From: an uncultured Pelagibacteraceae bacterium
Lineage (GTDB): Bacteria > Pseudomonadota > Alphaproteobacteria > Pelagibacterales > Pelagibacteraceae
Length of the DNA: 64,000 nucleotides
Direction of reading: 5' to 3'
Assembly (NCBI GenBank): GCA_902599495.1
Contig: CACKFY010000003.1
Location: 1-64,000, forward strand
Positions within the stretch are counted from its first letter, which is position 1. Every line of letters starts with the position of its first letter. Position numbers and translations under genes: made by a program. The notes under the pieces were generated by a model. That model did not search any database, had not been told where the DNA came from, and worked only from the letters and a program-made list of their open reading frames with translations. Of this stretch, positions 46,382-54,548 are shown one piece after another.

Positions 46382-47386
46382 TTACTTTTTAGGCGGCATA
46401 TTTACTAATTTAACAGCATTAGTTCTAGATGTCTTGTATAACTTACCATCTAATGGAACTAAACCGATATCAGTTAAGTAGCCTTTTTTACCAATAGACT
46501 TTTTACCTGTGAATTCTTTTACGAATTCGTGTAAACCAGGAATTACGCCTACGTGAGCCTTTTTAACGTAGAAGAATAAAGGTCTAGCAACAGCGTAGCT
46601 ATAGTCTTGAATAGAGCTTAAGCTTGGTTGACCACCTTCGATACTTGCAGCTTGCAATTTATCTTTTGCAGCTAAGAAATAACTGAACCCAAAGAAACCA
46701 AACATTTCTTTGTCCGCAGCTAATTTTTGAATAATAAGTGAGTCATTTTCACCTACTTCAATTGCAGCACCGTCTTCTCTTAATGCTTTATATTTTGCAC
46801 CAGCAGCTTTTGATGCATCATCAATACCTTTTTTCATTACTAATGAGTTCCAAGCATCCCTAGTTCCAGATGTTCCTGGTGGAACCATGATTTTGATATC
46901 ATAATTTGGTAATGAAGGATCGATGTCGCTCCACTTTTTATATGGGTTTGGTACAAGTTTACCATCTTTAGCAACTTCTTTTGCTAATGCTGCCCATAAT
47001 TGTTTTTTTGTAAAGTTTACTGGTTTTTGATCTTTAGAAAATGCAAGAGTGATACCATCGTTACCTACTGTAATCTCCACAATTTCGTTAACACCATTTT
47101 TTTGACATAGCGCATACTCTTTAGCTTTCATAGCTCTAGAAGCATTAGTTATATCTGGATGTTCTGCACCGACTCCTGCGCAGAATAGTTTTGCTCCACC
47201 ACCAGTTCCTGTAGATTCAATTACTGGAGTCTTAAATTTTCCAGATGAACCAAATCTTTCTGCAACAATTGTTGCATATGGGAATACTGTTGAAGAACCA
47301 ACTATTTTAATTTGATCTCTAGCTTGAGCAGAAGTAACGATTAACATCGTTAATAATGAAGCTAAAGCGATTGTTAGTTTTTTCAT
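46382..47386 (-). CDS. pstS: Phosphate-binding protein PstS
   Basis: A 334-residue periplasmic protein. The signal peptide is MKKLTIALASLLTMLIVTSAQA with cleavage after AQA. The mature part begins RDQIKIVGSSTVFPYA, the phosphate-binding start, and has ESTGTGGGAKLFCAG and VPPGTSGTRDAWNSL. An SD AGAGAGGAAAA lies before the ATG. A PHO-box-like direct repeat lies 82 bp upstream, and a strong hairpin follows the gene. Confidence 0.95.
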   Translation of the reverse strand: MKKLTIALASLLTMLIVTSAQARDQIKIVGSSTVFPYATIVAERFGSSGKFKTPVIESTGTGGGAKLFCAGVGAEHPDITNASRAMKAKEYALCQKNGVNEIVEITVGNDGITLAFSKDQKPVNFTKKQLWAALAKEVAKDGKLVPNPYKKWSDIDPSLPNYDIKIMVPPGTSGTRDAWNSLVMKKGIDDASKAAGAKYKALREDGAAIEVGENDSLIIQKLAADKEMFGFFGFSYFLAAKDKLQAASIEGGQPSLSSIQDYSYAVARPLFFYVKKAHVGVIPGLHEFVKEFTGKKSIGKKGYLTDIGLVPLDGKLYKTSRTNAVKLVNMPPKK

Positions 47387-47468
47387 ATTTTCCTCTCTGT
47401 TATATTTATTAATTAATTAACAAACGATAATTTTTTAGACTTGATAGGACTCGTTTGTATTAAGAATT

Positions 47469-47487
47469 TGTTACAGATATGTTAAAA
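47469..47487 (-). promoter_or_regulatory. PHO-box-like direct repeat upstream of pstS
   Basis: On the minus strand TTTTAACA (47487-47480) and CTGTAACA (47476-47469) are direct repeats 11 bases apart, the spacing of PhoB half-sites. The element TTTTTTAACA-N2-TCTGTAACA is shared almost exactly with the plcP upstream region. A fixed -10 cannot be named. Confidence 0.7.
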
Positions 47488-47512
47488 AAGTAACTTTTTA
47501 GTTGATTCCGTA

Positions 47513-48127
47513 TTAGTTGAATCTTCTTGTTATTTTCACGTCCTCATAAGATGAAGCTAGGTTACCTTCGCAAGTAAAGGGTCTTACTTTATTTAACACT
47601 GCATATTTACTAGTAGGTTTCAAAGTAATTTCTAGCTTTACGAACTCCACGAGCTGTTTACTTAATCTTTCATCATTTCTCCAGCTCGCCCATTTGCTTG
47701 GAGGTGTAAAAATATTAGTTAAATATGATGCGGCTCTACGGTAAGTTGTGTTTGAATATCCTTCACTATTTAACAAGTTTTCCTTAACAGACGTGTATAT
47801 TTTTCTACATGTGATCGAATCAGCCATGTAAGATTTTTTATTTAAATTTCTCTCCATTGGCACTGATACAATTAATAAAATTTGGTCAGCTGTTGAGGAA
47901 TAAAGAGCCTCAGTATAAATATTTGCTGGCAAATATTTAAATTCTCTTATGTCTATAAATGGGACAACTGCTTTAAGATCATCTTTTAGTCTTAACAATC
48001 CTAGATCAAATACTGTTAAAGTTTGATTTTTTAAAATTTTTTCAATCTGTTGTTCAGCTTTTACAAATGAATTTAAAGATAATAAAATCAAAAATATAAA
48101 AAATAATTGTTTTATTTTATTGATCAT
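47513..48127 (-). CDS. Exported protein of unknown function in the pho cluster
   Basis: A 204-residue protein I do not recognise. The start MINKIKQLFFIFLILLSLNS (48127) is a signal peptide, probably cleaved at VKA; a longer frame from 48277 would overlap phoR. The mature part has FDLGLLRLKDDLK, a Cys pair far apart (SITCRKIY and FTCEGN), and many aromatic residues, with no known catalytic motif. It lies between phoR and the pstS PHO box, 40 bp after phoR. A periplasmic role in phosphate sensing or scavenging is only a guess by position. Confidence 0.75.
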   Translation of the reverse strand: MINKIKQLFFIFLILLSLNSFVKAEQQIEKILKNQTLTVFDLGLLRLKDDLKAVVPFIDIREFKYLPANIYTEALYSSTADQILLIVSVPMERNLNKKSYMADSITCRKIYTSVKENLLNSEGYSNTTYRRAASYLTNIFTPPSKWASWRNDERLSKQLVEFVKLEITLKPTSKYAVLNKVRPFTCEGNLASSYEDVKITRRFN

Positions 48128-48167
48128 AATTTGATTATTATACCAAATTACACGTTTTAATTGAATA

Positions 48168-49367
48168 CTAAAAAACTGGTAAATGTACTGATATTTGTGT
48201 CCCTTCACCAACTTTACTTTTAATTTCCAATTCTCCTCTATGTTGAATGATTCTATGACGACAAATCGCAAGGCCAAGTCCTGTGCCTCCTACCTCTCTA
48301 CTTTTTTTGGCATCAACTCTATAAAATCTTTCTGTTATTCTAGAAATATGTTCTGCCGGTATTCCAATTCCTTGGTCAGAAATAGAAATTTTATAAGAAT
48401 TATTTAATAACTTTCCATCACCTTTTTCAATTTTAATTTCTATAGATTTTTTATTTTCTGAATACTTAATGCTGTTGTCTATTAAATTAGAAAAAATATC
48501 TACCAAAGCTTCAAAGTTTCCTTTAACAAAAAAATCAGATTGTATCTTATTGGTGAATTTAAAGTTGAGTAATTTATTTTGATGAATATCTTCTACAGAA
48601 TTAAAAATTTCTTTTAAATTAACTTTATCCTGTGGTTGAATATGTTCTTCAAGTTCAATTTTGCTTAATGACAATAAATCTTTTATCAAATTTTCCATTC
48701 TGTCAGCTTGTTCTAACATTATTGGTATAAACTTTTTTTGAGCTTCAGGATCATTTTTTGCATGCCCATTTATGGTTTCTAAAAACCCTTTGATCGATAC
48801 TAATGGAGTTTTTAATTCATGACTAACATTTGCTACAAAATCTGATTTGAATTTTTGTGCTTTTACAATTTCAGTATAATCTTTTAAAAAAAGATTTATG
48901 GTATCTGGATCATCAGAAAAAATACTTTCGCCGATCATGATATAAACTTTAAAAAATTGAAAGGAAGGCTGACTCAACTCTAAATCCATATTAATAGTTT
49001 TTCTTTTATTTACAACTAAATCAATATTTTGTAGCAGATCAGGAACTCTTAATATTGTAGCAATATGTTTACCAAGACTTTCTTTGCCAAATTTATTTTT
49101 AGCGCTTGGATTTAAATACTTTATATTTTTATATTTATCTAAAATTATTAAATAATCATCTAATTGATTTAATATTGCTCCTTTCTGAGGGTCGTCCTCA
49201 ATATCTTCGTTGGTAATATCTTGAACTTCTTGATATAAATTTTCAGTTTGTTTTTGATCTCTAACTTCACTTCTGGCATCAAATCCGGCCTTGATGAATT
49301 TTGCAGAAACTAGAATAACAACGATTGAAATAATTGCAGCTAGCGATAAAAATAATAATGTCATCAT
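48168..49367 (-). CDS. phoR: Phosphate regulon sensor kinase PhoR
   Basis: A 399-residue histidine kinase with one N-terminal membrane helix (residues 2-22), a short linker, a PAS-like region (DYLIILDKYKNIKYLNPSAK), the H-box FVANVSHELKTPLVSIKGF, N-box NLIDNSIKYS, G1 SDQGIGIP and G2 GGTGLGLAICRHRI. The lack of a large periplasmic sensor domain is typical of PhoR. It pairs with PhoB at 41.6 kb although phoB lies at the far end of the pst operon. Confidence 0.9.
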   Translation of the reverse strand: MMTLLFLSLAAIISIVVILVSAKFIKAGFDARSEVRDQKQTENLYQEVQDITNEDIEDDPQKGAILNQLDDYLIILDKYKNIKYLNPSAKNKFGKESLGKHIATILRVPDLLQNIDLVVNKRKTINMDLELSQPSFQFFKVYIMIGESIFSDDPDTINLFLKDYTEIVKAQKFKSDFVANVSHELKTPLVSIKGFLETINGHAKNDPEAQKKFIPIMLEQADRMENLIKDLLSLSKIELEEHIQPQDKVNLKEIFNSVEDIHQNKLLNFKFTNKIQSDFFVKGNFEALVDIFSNLIDNSIKYSENKKSIEIKIEKGDGKLLNNSYKISISDQGIGIPAEHISRITERFYRVDAKKSREVGGTGLGLAICRHRIIQHRGELEIKSKVGEGTQISVHLPVF

Positions 49368-49456
49368 TGTTTAAGTTTTCCTAAAACATTTATAAGAATT
49401 GCTTCATATAAATACGAAATTATAACTTAAACTTTAAATTATGCAAAATATAGAGG

Positions 49457-50488
49457 TCAATTAGGTGCAGTGTTAGCTAAAAATATTTTAGCACAGTTCT
49501 CCCAAGTATATTTTTTAGCTATTTCTTTACAATCGTCTCTATTTAATTTTAAAGCTTCTAGAGCGGCTACTTTTAAATCTTTATTTAAAACACCACCATT
49601 CGTTCCCTCTAAAATATCTTTTGGACCTGTAACTGGATAGGCTGCAACAGGTGTTCCGCATTGTAAACCTTCAATAATAACTATACCAAAAGTATCTGTT
49701 AAGCTCGGCATAACAAAAACATCTGCTGATGCAAAGTAAGATGCTAACTCACCATTTGTTTTCTCGCCTTTAAAAATGACATTAGGAAATTCTTGTTTTA
49801 ATTTTTTTAAATCTGGCCCCTTTCCTACTACAATTTTAGTTCCTTCTAGATCAAGATTAAGAAAAGCTCTAATATTTTTCTCAATGGAAACTCTACCTAC
49901 ATATAGCCAAATAGGTCTTTTATATTCTAAATTAATGCGCCTGGGGTTTTTAAATGCTCCATGATTGGCCCCTCGTGTCCAAACAGTGAGTTTTTCTGGA
50001 TCAAAACCAATTTTTTTTAAATCCTCTTTCATTGATTTTGTAGTTACTAAAGTTTTGTAAGCGGCTGAGTGAAAGTTTTTGAGAAATTTTTGAGGTATTT
50101 TAATAGGTATAAAAGGTGCGTAAAGTTTAATATATTTATCGAAAGACGTGTGGTAACTGGTTGTAAATTTTAAATTATTTTTTAAACAATATCTTCTTGC
50201 AAAGTAACCCAGCGTATCTTCTGTGGCTATATGGATAACTAACTTTTCTTTATTTTTTTTAGCAAATTCTAACTCTTTTTGAATCATTCTTCCAACTTTA
50301 GGCCATACATTTAAAGCAATTTTAATATCATTATATTTAGGCAACGGAACAGTCAAAAAATTTACTGGAGTTATAAAGTTAACAGTATGCCCAAGTTTTT
50401 TTAATTCTTCTTTTAATTGTTCAAGGGTTCTCACTACACCATTTATTACCTGTTCTTTGCAAGCTCCTGTGACTATTAATATTCTCAT
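49457..50488 (-). CDS. agt: GT4-family glycosyltransferase, Agt-like glycolipid synthase
   Basis: A 343-residue GT-B enzyme. The N-terminus has VINGVVRTLEQLKEEL, resembling diacylglycerol glycosyltransferases. The C-domain has LYVGRVSIEKNIRAFL, GKGPDLKKLKQEFP and the sugar-nucleotide motif MPSLTDTFGIVIIEGLQCGTP (E-x7-E). It follows the PlcP-type gene by 3 bp. In marine alphaproteobacteria this pair replaces phospholipids by glycolipids under phosphate limitation: PlcP makes diacylglycerol and Agt glycosylates it. The exact sugar is unknown. Confidence 0.78.
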   Translation of the reverse strand: MRILIVTGACKEQVINGVVRTLEQLKEELKKLGHTVNFITPVNFLTVPLPKYNDIKIALNVWPKVGRMIQKELEFAKKNKEKLVIHIATEDTLGYFARRYCLKNNLKFTTSYHTSFDKYIKLYAPFIPIKIPQKFLKNFHSAAYKTLVTTKSMKEDLKKIGFDPEKLTVWTRGANHGAFKNPRRINLEYKRPIWLYVGRVSIEKNIRAFLNLDLEGTKIVVGKGPDLKKLKQEFPNVIFKGEKTNGELASYFASADVFVMPSLTDTFGIVIIEGLQCGTPVAAYPVTGPKDILEGTNGGVLNKDLKVAALEALKLNRDDCKEIAKKYTWENCAKIFLANTAPN

Positions 50489-50491
50489 GGA

Positions 50492-51307
50492 TTATTTATT
50501 AACGATTTTTAAATATGGTTCGTAATTTACAACTTCTTCTCTTATTTTGTCCCAATCTATAACTTCCATTCTACCATCAAAATGCTCAACTAAAAATGTT
50601 GCTCCCTCAACCCAGTCGCCACAGTTTAGGTAATTTATTCCATCAAGATTTTGGTTTGCAGCATGATGTATATGACCACATATAATACCATCAGCTTTTT
50701 TCTTCTTTGCGTAATTTGCTAAGGTCTTTTCATAGTCACCAATATACTTAACTGCATTTTTAACTTTATGTTTTAGATATTTTGCTAAAGACCAATTTGG
50801 CTTTTTGAATAATCTTCTGATGAAATTTATTACTACATTAAATTCTAACAGAAAGCTGTATGCTACTGCTCCAACTTTTGATAACCAAGGTGCATATTTC
50901 ATTACACCGTCCCATGCATCGCCGTGTACTACTATATATTTTTTATTATCACTTGAAACATGTAAGCAGCGGTTTATAACTTCGATACCACCAAAATGAA
51001 GTGGTAAAAATTTTCTAAAAACGTCATCATGATTACCAATTATATATTTTACTTTTGTTCCGTGTCTTGCTTTTCTTAAGGTTTTTTGAATAACGTCATT
51101 ATGTTCCTGAGGCCAATAAAAATTATTTTTCAAAGCCCATATATCAATAATGTCACCTACGAGATATAAATTTTCTGATTTTGAATGCTTATAAAATTCA
51201 AGTAGCTTATTTGCAGAACTTTTTCTGTGTCCTAAATGAACATCACTTATAAAAATGCTTTTATAATTTAAAATTTTTCCTTTAGATTTTGTTTGAATTG
51301 TTTCCAT
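50492..51307 (-). CDS. plcP: PlcP-type metallophosphoesterase (phospholipase C for lipid remodelling)
   Basis: A 271-residue calcineurin-like phosphoesterase. Metal motifs are SIFISDVHLGHRKS (D-x-H), LVGDIIDIW (GD), IIGNHDD (GNHD), VVHGDAWDG and GHIHHA. LpxH-like enzymes share these, but linkage to an Agt-like transferase and a PHO-box-like element upstream favour PlcP. An ATG at 51346 is in frame, but it lies only 5 bases from the PHO box, where transcription has hardly begun, so METIQTKSKGK at 51307 is preferred. Confidence 0.78.
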   Translation of the reverse strand: METIQTKSKGKILNYKSIFISDVHLGHRKSSANKLLEFYKHSKSENLYLVGDIIDIWALKNNFYWPQEHNDVIQKTLRKARHGTKVKYIIGNHDDVFRKFLPLHFGGIEVINRCLHVSSDNKKYIVVHGDAWDGVMKYAPWLSKVGAVAYSFLLEFNVVINFIRRLFKKPNWSLAKYLKHKVKNAVKYIGDYEKTLANYAKKKKADGIICGHIHHAANQNLDGINYLNCGDWVEGATFLVEHFDGRMEVIDWDKIREEVVNYEPYLKIVNK

Positions 51308-51351
51308 AAATTTAATAAAACGAATCTCTAGTAACAGTTGAATCATATAAA

Positions 51352-51370
51352 TGTTACAGAATTGTTAAAA
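51352..51370 (-). promoter_or_regulatory. PHO-box-like direct repeat between plcP and the diacylglycerol kinase gene
   Basis: On the minus strand TTTTAACA (51370-51363) and CTGTAACA (51359-51352) are 11 bases apart. With flanks, TTTTTTAACA-N2-TCTGTAACA is the same as the pstS element apart from the two middle bases. It points towards plcP. Its upstream edge is one base before the ATG of the divergent kinase gene. Confidence 0.72.
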
Positions 51371-51371
51371 A

Positions 51372-52268
51372 ATGATTAAGAAACTAAATTTTGCAGTTAT
51401 ATTCAACGCCAATGCAGCAGGCGGTAGAAAACTTAAGTTAATTAATAAGGTCATTTATCTTCTAGAGAAAAATCACACTGTAGAACTTTTTAAAACTCAA
51501 AGTGAAGAACATGCGAGAAAAGTGTTTAAAGAATTGTCTAATAAACAATTTGATCGATTAGTATTTGCTGGAGGTGACGGAAGTGTTTGCTTTGGTATCA
51601 ATGAAATGTTTAAAAGTGACAATTTAAAAGACAAATTAGTTGGATACATACCTGCAGGTACTGCAAATATTCTGCAAATAGAAACTCAAATTAAGAAAAA
51701 GGCTGAGGAGATTTACAATGTCCTCGTATCAGATAATCATAAGAAAATTTCATTAGCAAAAATAAATGATAAGTATTTTTTCTTAATGGCTGGTGTAGGT
51801 TTTGACTCTAGAATTGTTGAGTCCATAAATACAAATATTAAAAAGTATCTCGGAAAAGTAATTTTTGCTTTTAAAGGTTTTCAGCATTTTTTATTTTTAA
51901 AGAATAATAAAATGGAGGTTGAGTTAGAAAATGAAAAAATAATGGCTGATTGGATTTTATGTACTAATTCAAAATACTATGCTGGTCCCCATTCTATTAC
52001 AAACGATACAAATATATTTGAAAACAAGATAGTGGCTTACATATTTAAAGACCTAACCAGAATAAAATTGCTTTACTATGTTTGGTTAATATTGACTAAG
52101 GGTGACTTAGGTCCAGCAAAAAGTGTGATCAAAAAAGAACTGGACAGATTAAAAATAAATGGCGTTAACAATAAAGTTCTATCTCAGGTTGACGGTGAAA
52201 ATTGTGGTTACGTAAACAGTCTTGAAATCCAAAAAACAGACAGGTTTATCAATTTATTAGTTCCGTAA
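51372..52268 (+). CDS. Diacylglycerol kinase-family protein
   Basis: A 298-residue lipid kinase of the DAGK_cat fold. The N-terminus is FAVIFNANAAGGRKLK, the nucleotide loop is LVFAGGDGSVCFGINEM (about residues 57-73), and VGYIPAGTANILQIE follows. It would phosphorylate diacylglycerol or a related lipid, returning it to phosphatidate. No SD precedes the ATG because the PHO-box-like repeat occupies that position. It is divergent from plcP-agt, whose product diacylglycerol would be its substrate. Confidence 0.82.
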   Translation: MIKKLNFAVIFNANAAGGRKLKLINKVIYLLEKNHTVELFKTQSEEHARKVFKELSNKQFDRLVFAGGDGSVCFGINEMFKSDNLKDKLVGYIPAGTANILQIETQIKKKAEEIYNVLVSDNHKKISLAKINDKYFFLMAGVGFDSRIVESINTNIKKYLGKVIFAFKGFQHFLFLKNNKMEVELENEKIMADWILCTNSKYYAGPHSITNDTNIFENKIVAYIFKDLTRIKLLYYVWLILTKGDLGPAKSVIKKELDRLKINGVNNKVLSQVDGENCGYVNSLEIQKTDRFINLLVP

Positions 52269-52374
52269 AATTTTCTAAATTTTTTTTCAACTTTTAGTTT
52301 AAAAGGTTTTTCTAAATTTCATTTGAAAACTTTTTAAAACTGTTCTAAGATTTTTAAGTTTTTGGAGGAACAAT

Positions 52375-52575
52375 ATGAAAAAAAAATTGAAAAAAAACGA
52401 AAAAAAGAAAAAGAAAATACTAAAATCAATCGATAAGCTTAAAAATAAAATAAGCACTAAACAAAAAAAACTATCAAAGGTTGAACTAAAGATAGCTAGT
52501 CTCGAGAAAAAAATTGCTGAAAAAAAAGCTAGCAAAAATAATAAAGAGCCTATCGCAGCATCTTTAAATAATTAG
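52375..52575 (+). CDS. Small lysine-rich coiled-coil protein
   Basis: A 66-residue protein, about 40 percent lysine, predicted as one long charged helix with heptad-like spacing (LKSIDKLKNKI then KVELKIASLEKKIAEKK) and a polar tail. I do not recognise a family. It is supported as a real gene by the SD TGGAGGAAC 6 bases before the ATG and by a terminator directly after it. A nucleic-acid-binding role is possible from charge alone. It is likely a single-gene transcript. Confidence 0.6.
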   Translation: MKKKLKKNEKKKKKILKSIDKLKNKISTKQKKLSKVELKIASLEKKIAEKKASKNNKEPIAASLNN

Positions 52576-52594
52576 TTTATATAGAAATTAAATG

Positions 52595-52625
52595 CCCCTG
52601 ATCCTAAAAATCAGGGGTTTATTTT
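52595..52625. terminator. Intrinsic terminator after the lysine-rich gene
   Basis: CCCCTGAT (52595-52602), a 7-base loop and ATCAGGGG (52610-52617) are followed by TTTATTTT. The tail overlaps the stop codon of the convergent SMR-family gene, which it may also serve from the other side. Confidence 0.85.
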
Positions 52626-52963
52626 AATTCACCAAAAAGGTTTAAAAGTATTACTCCTGAAACAATTAAGATTAATCCAACAGTTCCATAAAGGTTTGGG
52701 GTTTGATTATATTTAAATATTCCAAATAATGTAACTGCGGTTATCGTTAATGCTCCGTAGGTCGCATAAGTAAATCCAACTGGAATTATTGTCATTGCTC
52801 TAGATAAACAAAAAATACAAACAACAATACTTGAAATACAAAAAAGTGTAGGTGTAAGCTTAGTAAAACTTTCTGTAGTTTTTAAAAAACCGTTAGTGGC
52901 AATACCTGTAATGATTGCAAGAGTTAAATAAATATATCCTGAAAATAAACTTAAACTCTTCAT
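52619..52963 (-). CDS. SMR (EmrE-like) membrane protein lacking the key glutamate
   Basis: A 114-residue protein with four hydrophobic helices and clear small-multidrug-resistance family layout: GYIYLTLAIITGIATNGFLK then ESFTKLTP, and IIPVGFTYATYGALTITAV. Aligned to EmrE, the proton- and substrate-binding Glu14 falls on Gly (ITG instead of AEV), and Trp63 on Tyr. It therefore cannot work by the known antiport chemistry alone. It may be a heteromer subunit or have a new role. It overlaps the NDUFA9-like gene by 4 bp. Confidence 0.78.
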   Translation of the reverse strand: MKSLSLFSGYIYLTLAIITGIATNGFLKTTESFTKLTPTLFCISSIVVCIFCLSRAMTIIPVGFTYATYGALTITAVTLFGIFKYNQTPNLYGTVGLILIVSGVILLNLFGELK

Positions 52964-53907
52964 TTTGCTTTTGCGAATTGCCCTCCATCACGATAACGCC
53001 ACAACCATTTTTCCATAGCTTGTTCAACGTCTTTTGGATTTATCTCTAAATCACTAATTGTAAGCTCTTTATTAGAAACAACATTATCAGCCTCTGATAA
53101 AATTTCACATTGGTCTCTCGTTAAAACTGGTGGGATCGGTAATAAGCTTAAAATTGAACTTTGTATTTTCGCTATAGCCATAGGCATCTCTATAACAAAT
53201 CTTTTTTTATTAATAGTTTTCATGATAGATTTTACCATATCACCGAAACTTATTACTGTAGGGCCACCTATCTCGTAAATTTTTCCCTCGTTCTTTTTTG
53301 CCTGTATAGCTTTAACAATAGCATCAGCTACATCTGTTACCATTATCGGTTGAAATTTATAATCTATTCCCACAATTGGAATTACTGGTGAAAAACTTAA
53401 TTTAGAAAATAAATTAGTGAAATTATCTTCAGGTCCGCACACAACGCTTGGTCTTATTATTACTGTGTTTTTAAAGTTCATTAGAGATTTTTCTTCTCCA
53501 GCAAATTTAGATCTTTGATATGCAGATTTTGAATCTTTGTTGGCCCCTATTGCTGAAACATGAATATATTTTTTGACTTTATGTTTTTCACATAATCTTG
53601 AAATAATATCTGGGATATCTGAGTGAATTTTTGTAAATTTTTGCTTTCTATTTTCAAACAAAATTCCAATTAAATTAATCACCACATCCGAATTACTGAT
53701 GGCCTCTTCTATTTTATCAAAATTTTTTGCTTTAAAATCAATTAACTCAACAGCGCCTGAAGGGGCTTGGGTCTTAAGATAGCCCTTTTGGAACGCGTTT
53801 CTAGTTGGAATGATGCATCTATAGTGTTTATTCGTCAAATTTCGAACAAGATATCGTCCTATAAATCCCCCACCGCCAAGGATTGTTGCTATTGGGTAAT
53901 TGTTCAT
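52960..53907 (-). CDS. NDUFA9-like NAD(P)-binding protein (atypical SDR)
   Basis: A 315-residue Rossmann protein. The nucleotide motif is ATILGGGGFIGRYLVRNL (about residues 8-25). The middle has VVINLIGILFEN and KKYIHVSAIGAN, then YQRSKFAGE in place of the classic YxxxK, followed by VIIRPSVVCGPED. This pattern fits the complex I NDUFA9 subunit family of alphaproteobacteria. A role in complex I assembly or a quinone-related step is likely but unproven. It overlaps the SMR gene by 4 bp. Confidence 0.82.
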   Translation of the reverse strand: MNNYPIATILGGGGFIGRYLVRNLTNKHYRCIIPTRNAFQKGYLKTQAPSGAVELIDFKAKNFDKIEEAISNSDVVINLIGILFENRKQKFTKIHSDIPDIISRLCEKHKVKKYIHVSAIGANKDSKSAYQRSKFAGEEKSLMNFKNTVIIRPSVVCGPEDNFTNLFSKLSFSPVIPIVGIDYKFQPIMVTDVADAIVKAIQAKKNEGKIYEIGGPTVISFGDMVKSIMKTINKKRFVIEMPMAIAKIQSSILSLLPIPPVLTRDQCEILSEADNVVSNKELTISDLEINPKDVEQAMEKWLWRYRDGGQFAKAK

Positions 53908-53921
53908 GGTAATTAGATAAT

Positions 53922-54548
53922 ATGGTAAAAATTCATAGATTAAAAGGCGACATTACTCCCAAAATAGCTAGCTCATTTAAAGGAAGTATTGCAATAGATA
54001 CTGAAGCAACTGGTCTTAAAATTCCAGGGAGGGATAAATTAAGTTTAATACAAATTTGCGGAAAAGATGGAGAAGTTTTTATCATTCAACCTGATAGAAA
54101 TAATTATAAAGCACCAAACTTGGTTTCTTTATTAGAAAATGAAAAAATTCTAAAAATTGGACACTTTCTCAGATTCGACAAAAATGCTCTAGAATATTTT
54201 TTAAAATGTAAAATAAAGAATATCTTTGATACCAAAATTGCATCTAAAGTCGTAAGAACTTATACCGATCAACATGGATTAAAAAATTTGGTTTTTGAGT
54301 TTTGCAACAAAAATTTGGACAAAAGACAAGGAAGCTCGGACTGGAATAAGGACTTAGATGAACTAACTGATAAACAATTAGAATACGCAGCTGGAGATGT
54401 CATTTATTTGCACAAAATTAAAGCTCAATTAGAAAAAATGCTAGTAAGAGAGAAGAGGATAAATTTATATAAAAGATGTATTGATTTTTTAGATACAAGA
54501 ATCGAGTTAGACCAAAACGGTTTTAAGTTTGATATTTTTGAACATTAA
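53922..54548 (+). CDS. RNase D-like 3'-5' exonuclease
   Basis: A 208-residue DEDDy exonuclease domain. Motif I is IAIDTEATGLK (about residues 24-34), motif II is IGHFLRFDKNALEYF and motif III is QLEYAAGDVIYLHKI. HRDC domains of full-length RNase D are absent, as in short alphaproteobacterial ribonuclease D proteins. Its stop overlaps the kdsD ATG by one base, so it heads the kdsD-lptCB series. Confidence 0.9.
   Translation: MVKIHRLKGDITPKIASSFKGSIAIDTEATGLKIPGRDKLSLIQICGKDGEVFIIQPDRNNYKAPNLVSLLENEKILKIGHFLRFDKNALEYFLKCKIKNIFDTKIASKVVRTYTDQHGLKNLVFEFCNKNLDKRQGSSDWNKDLDELTDKQLEYAAGDVIYLHKIKAQLEKMLVREKRINLYKRCIDFLDTRIELDQNGFKFDIFEH

Noticed and set aside
48128..48277. Longer start of the exported pho-cluster protein
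   Set aside because: The added part overlaps phoR in another frame and would hide an evident signal peptide starting at 48127.
52299..52535. Antisense Phe-rich frame over the lysine-rich gene
   Set aside because: It is the complement of AAA/AAG codons; the plus frame has the SD and terminator.
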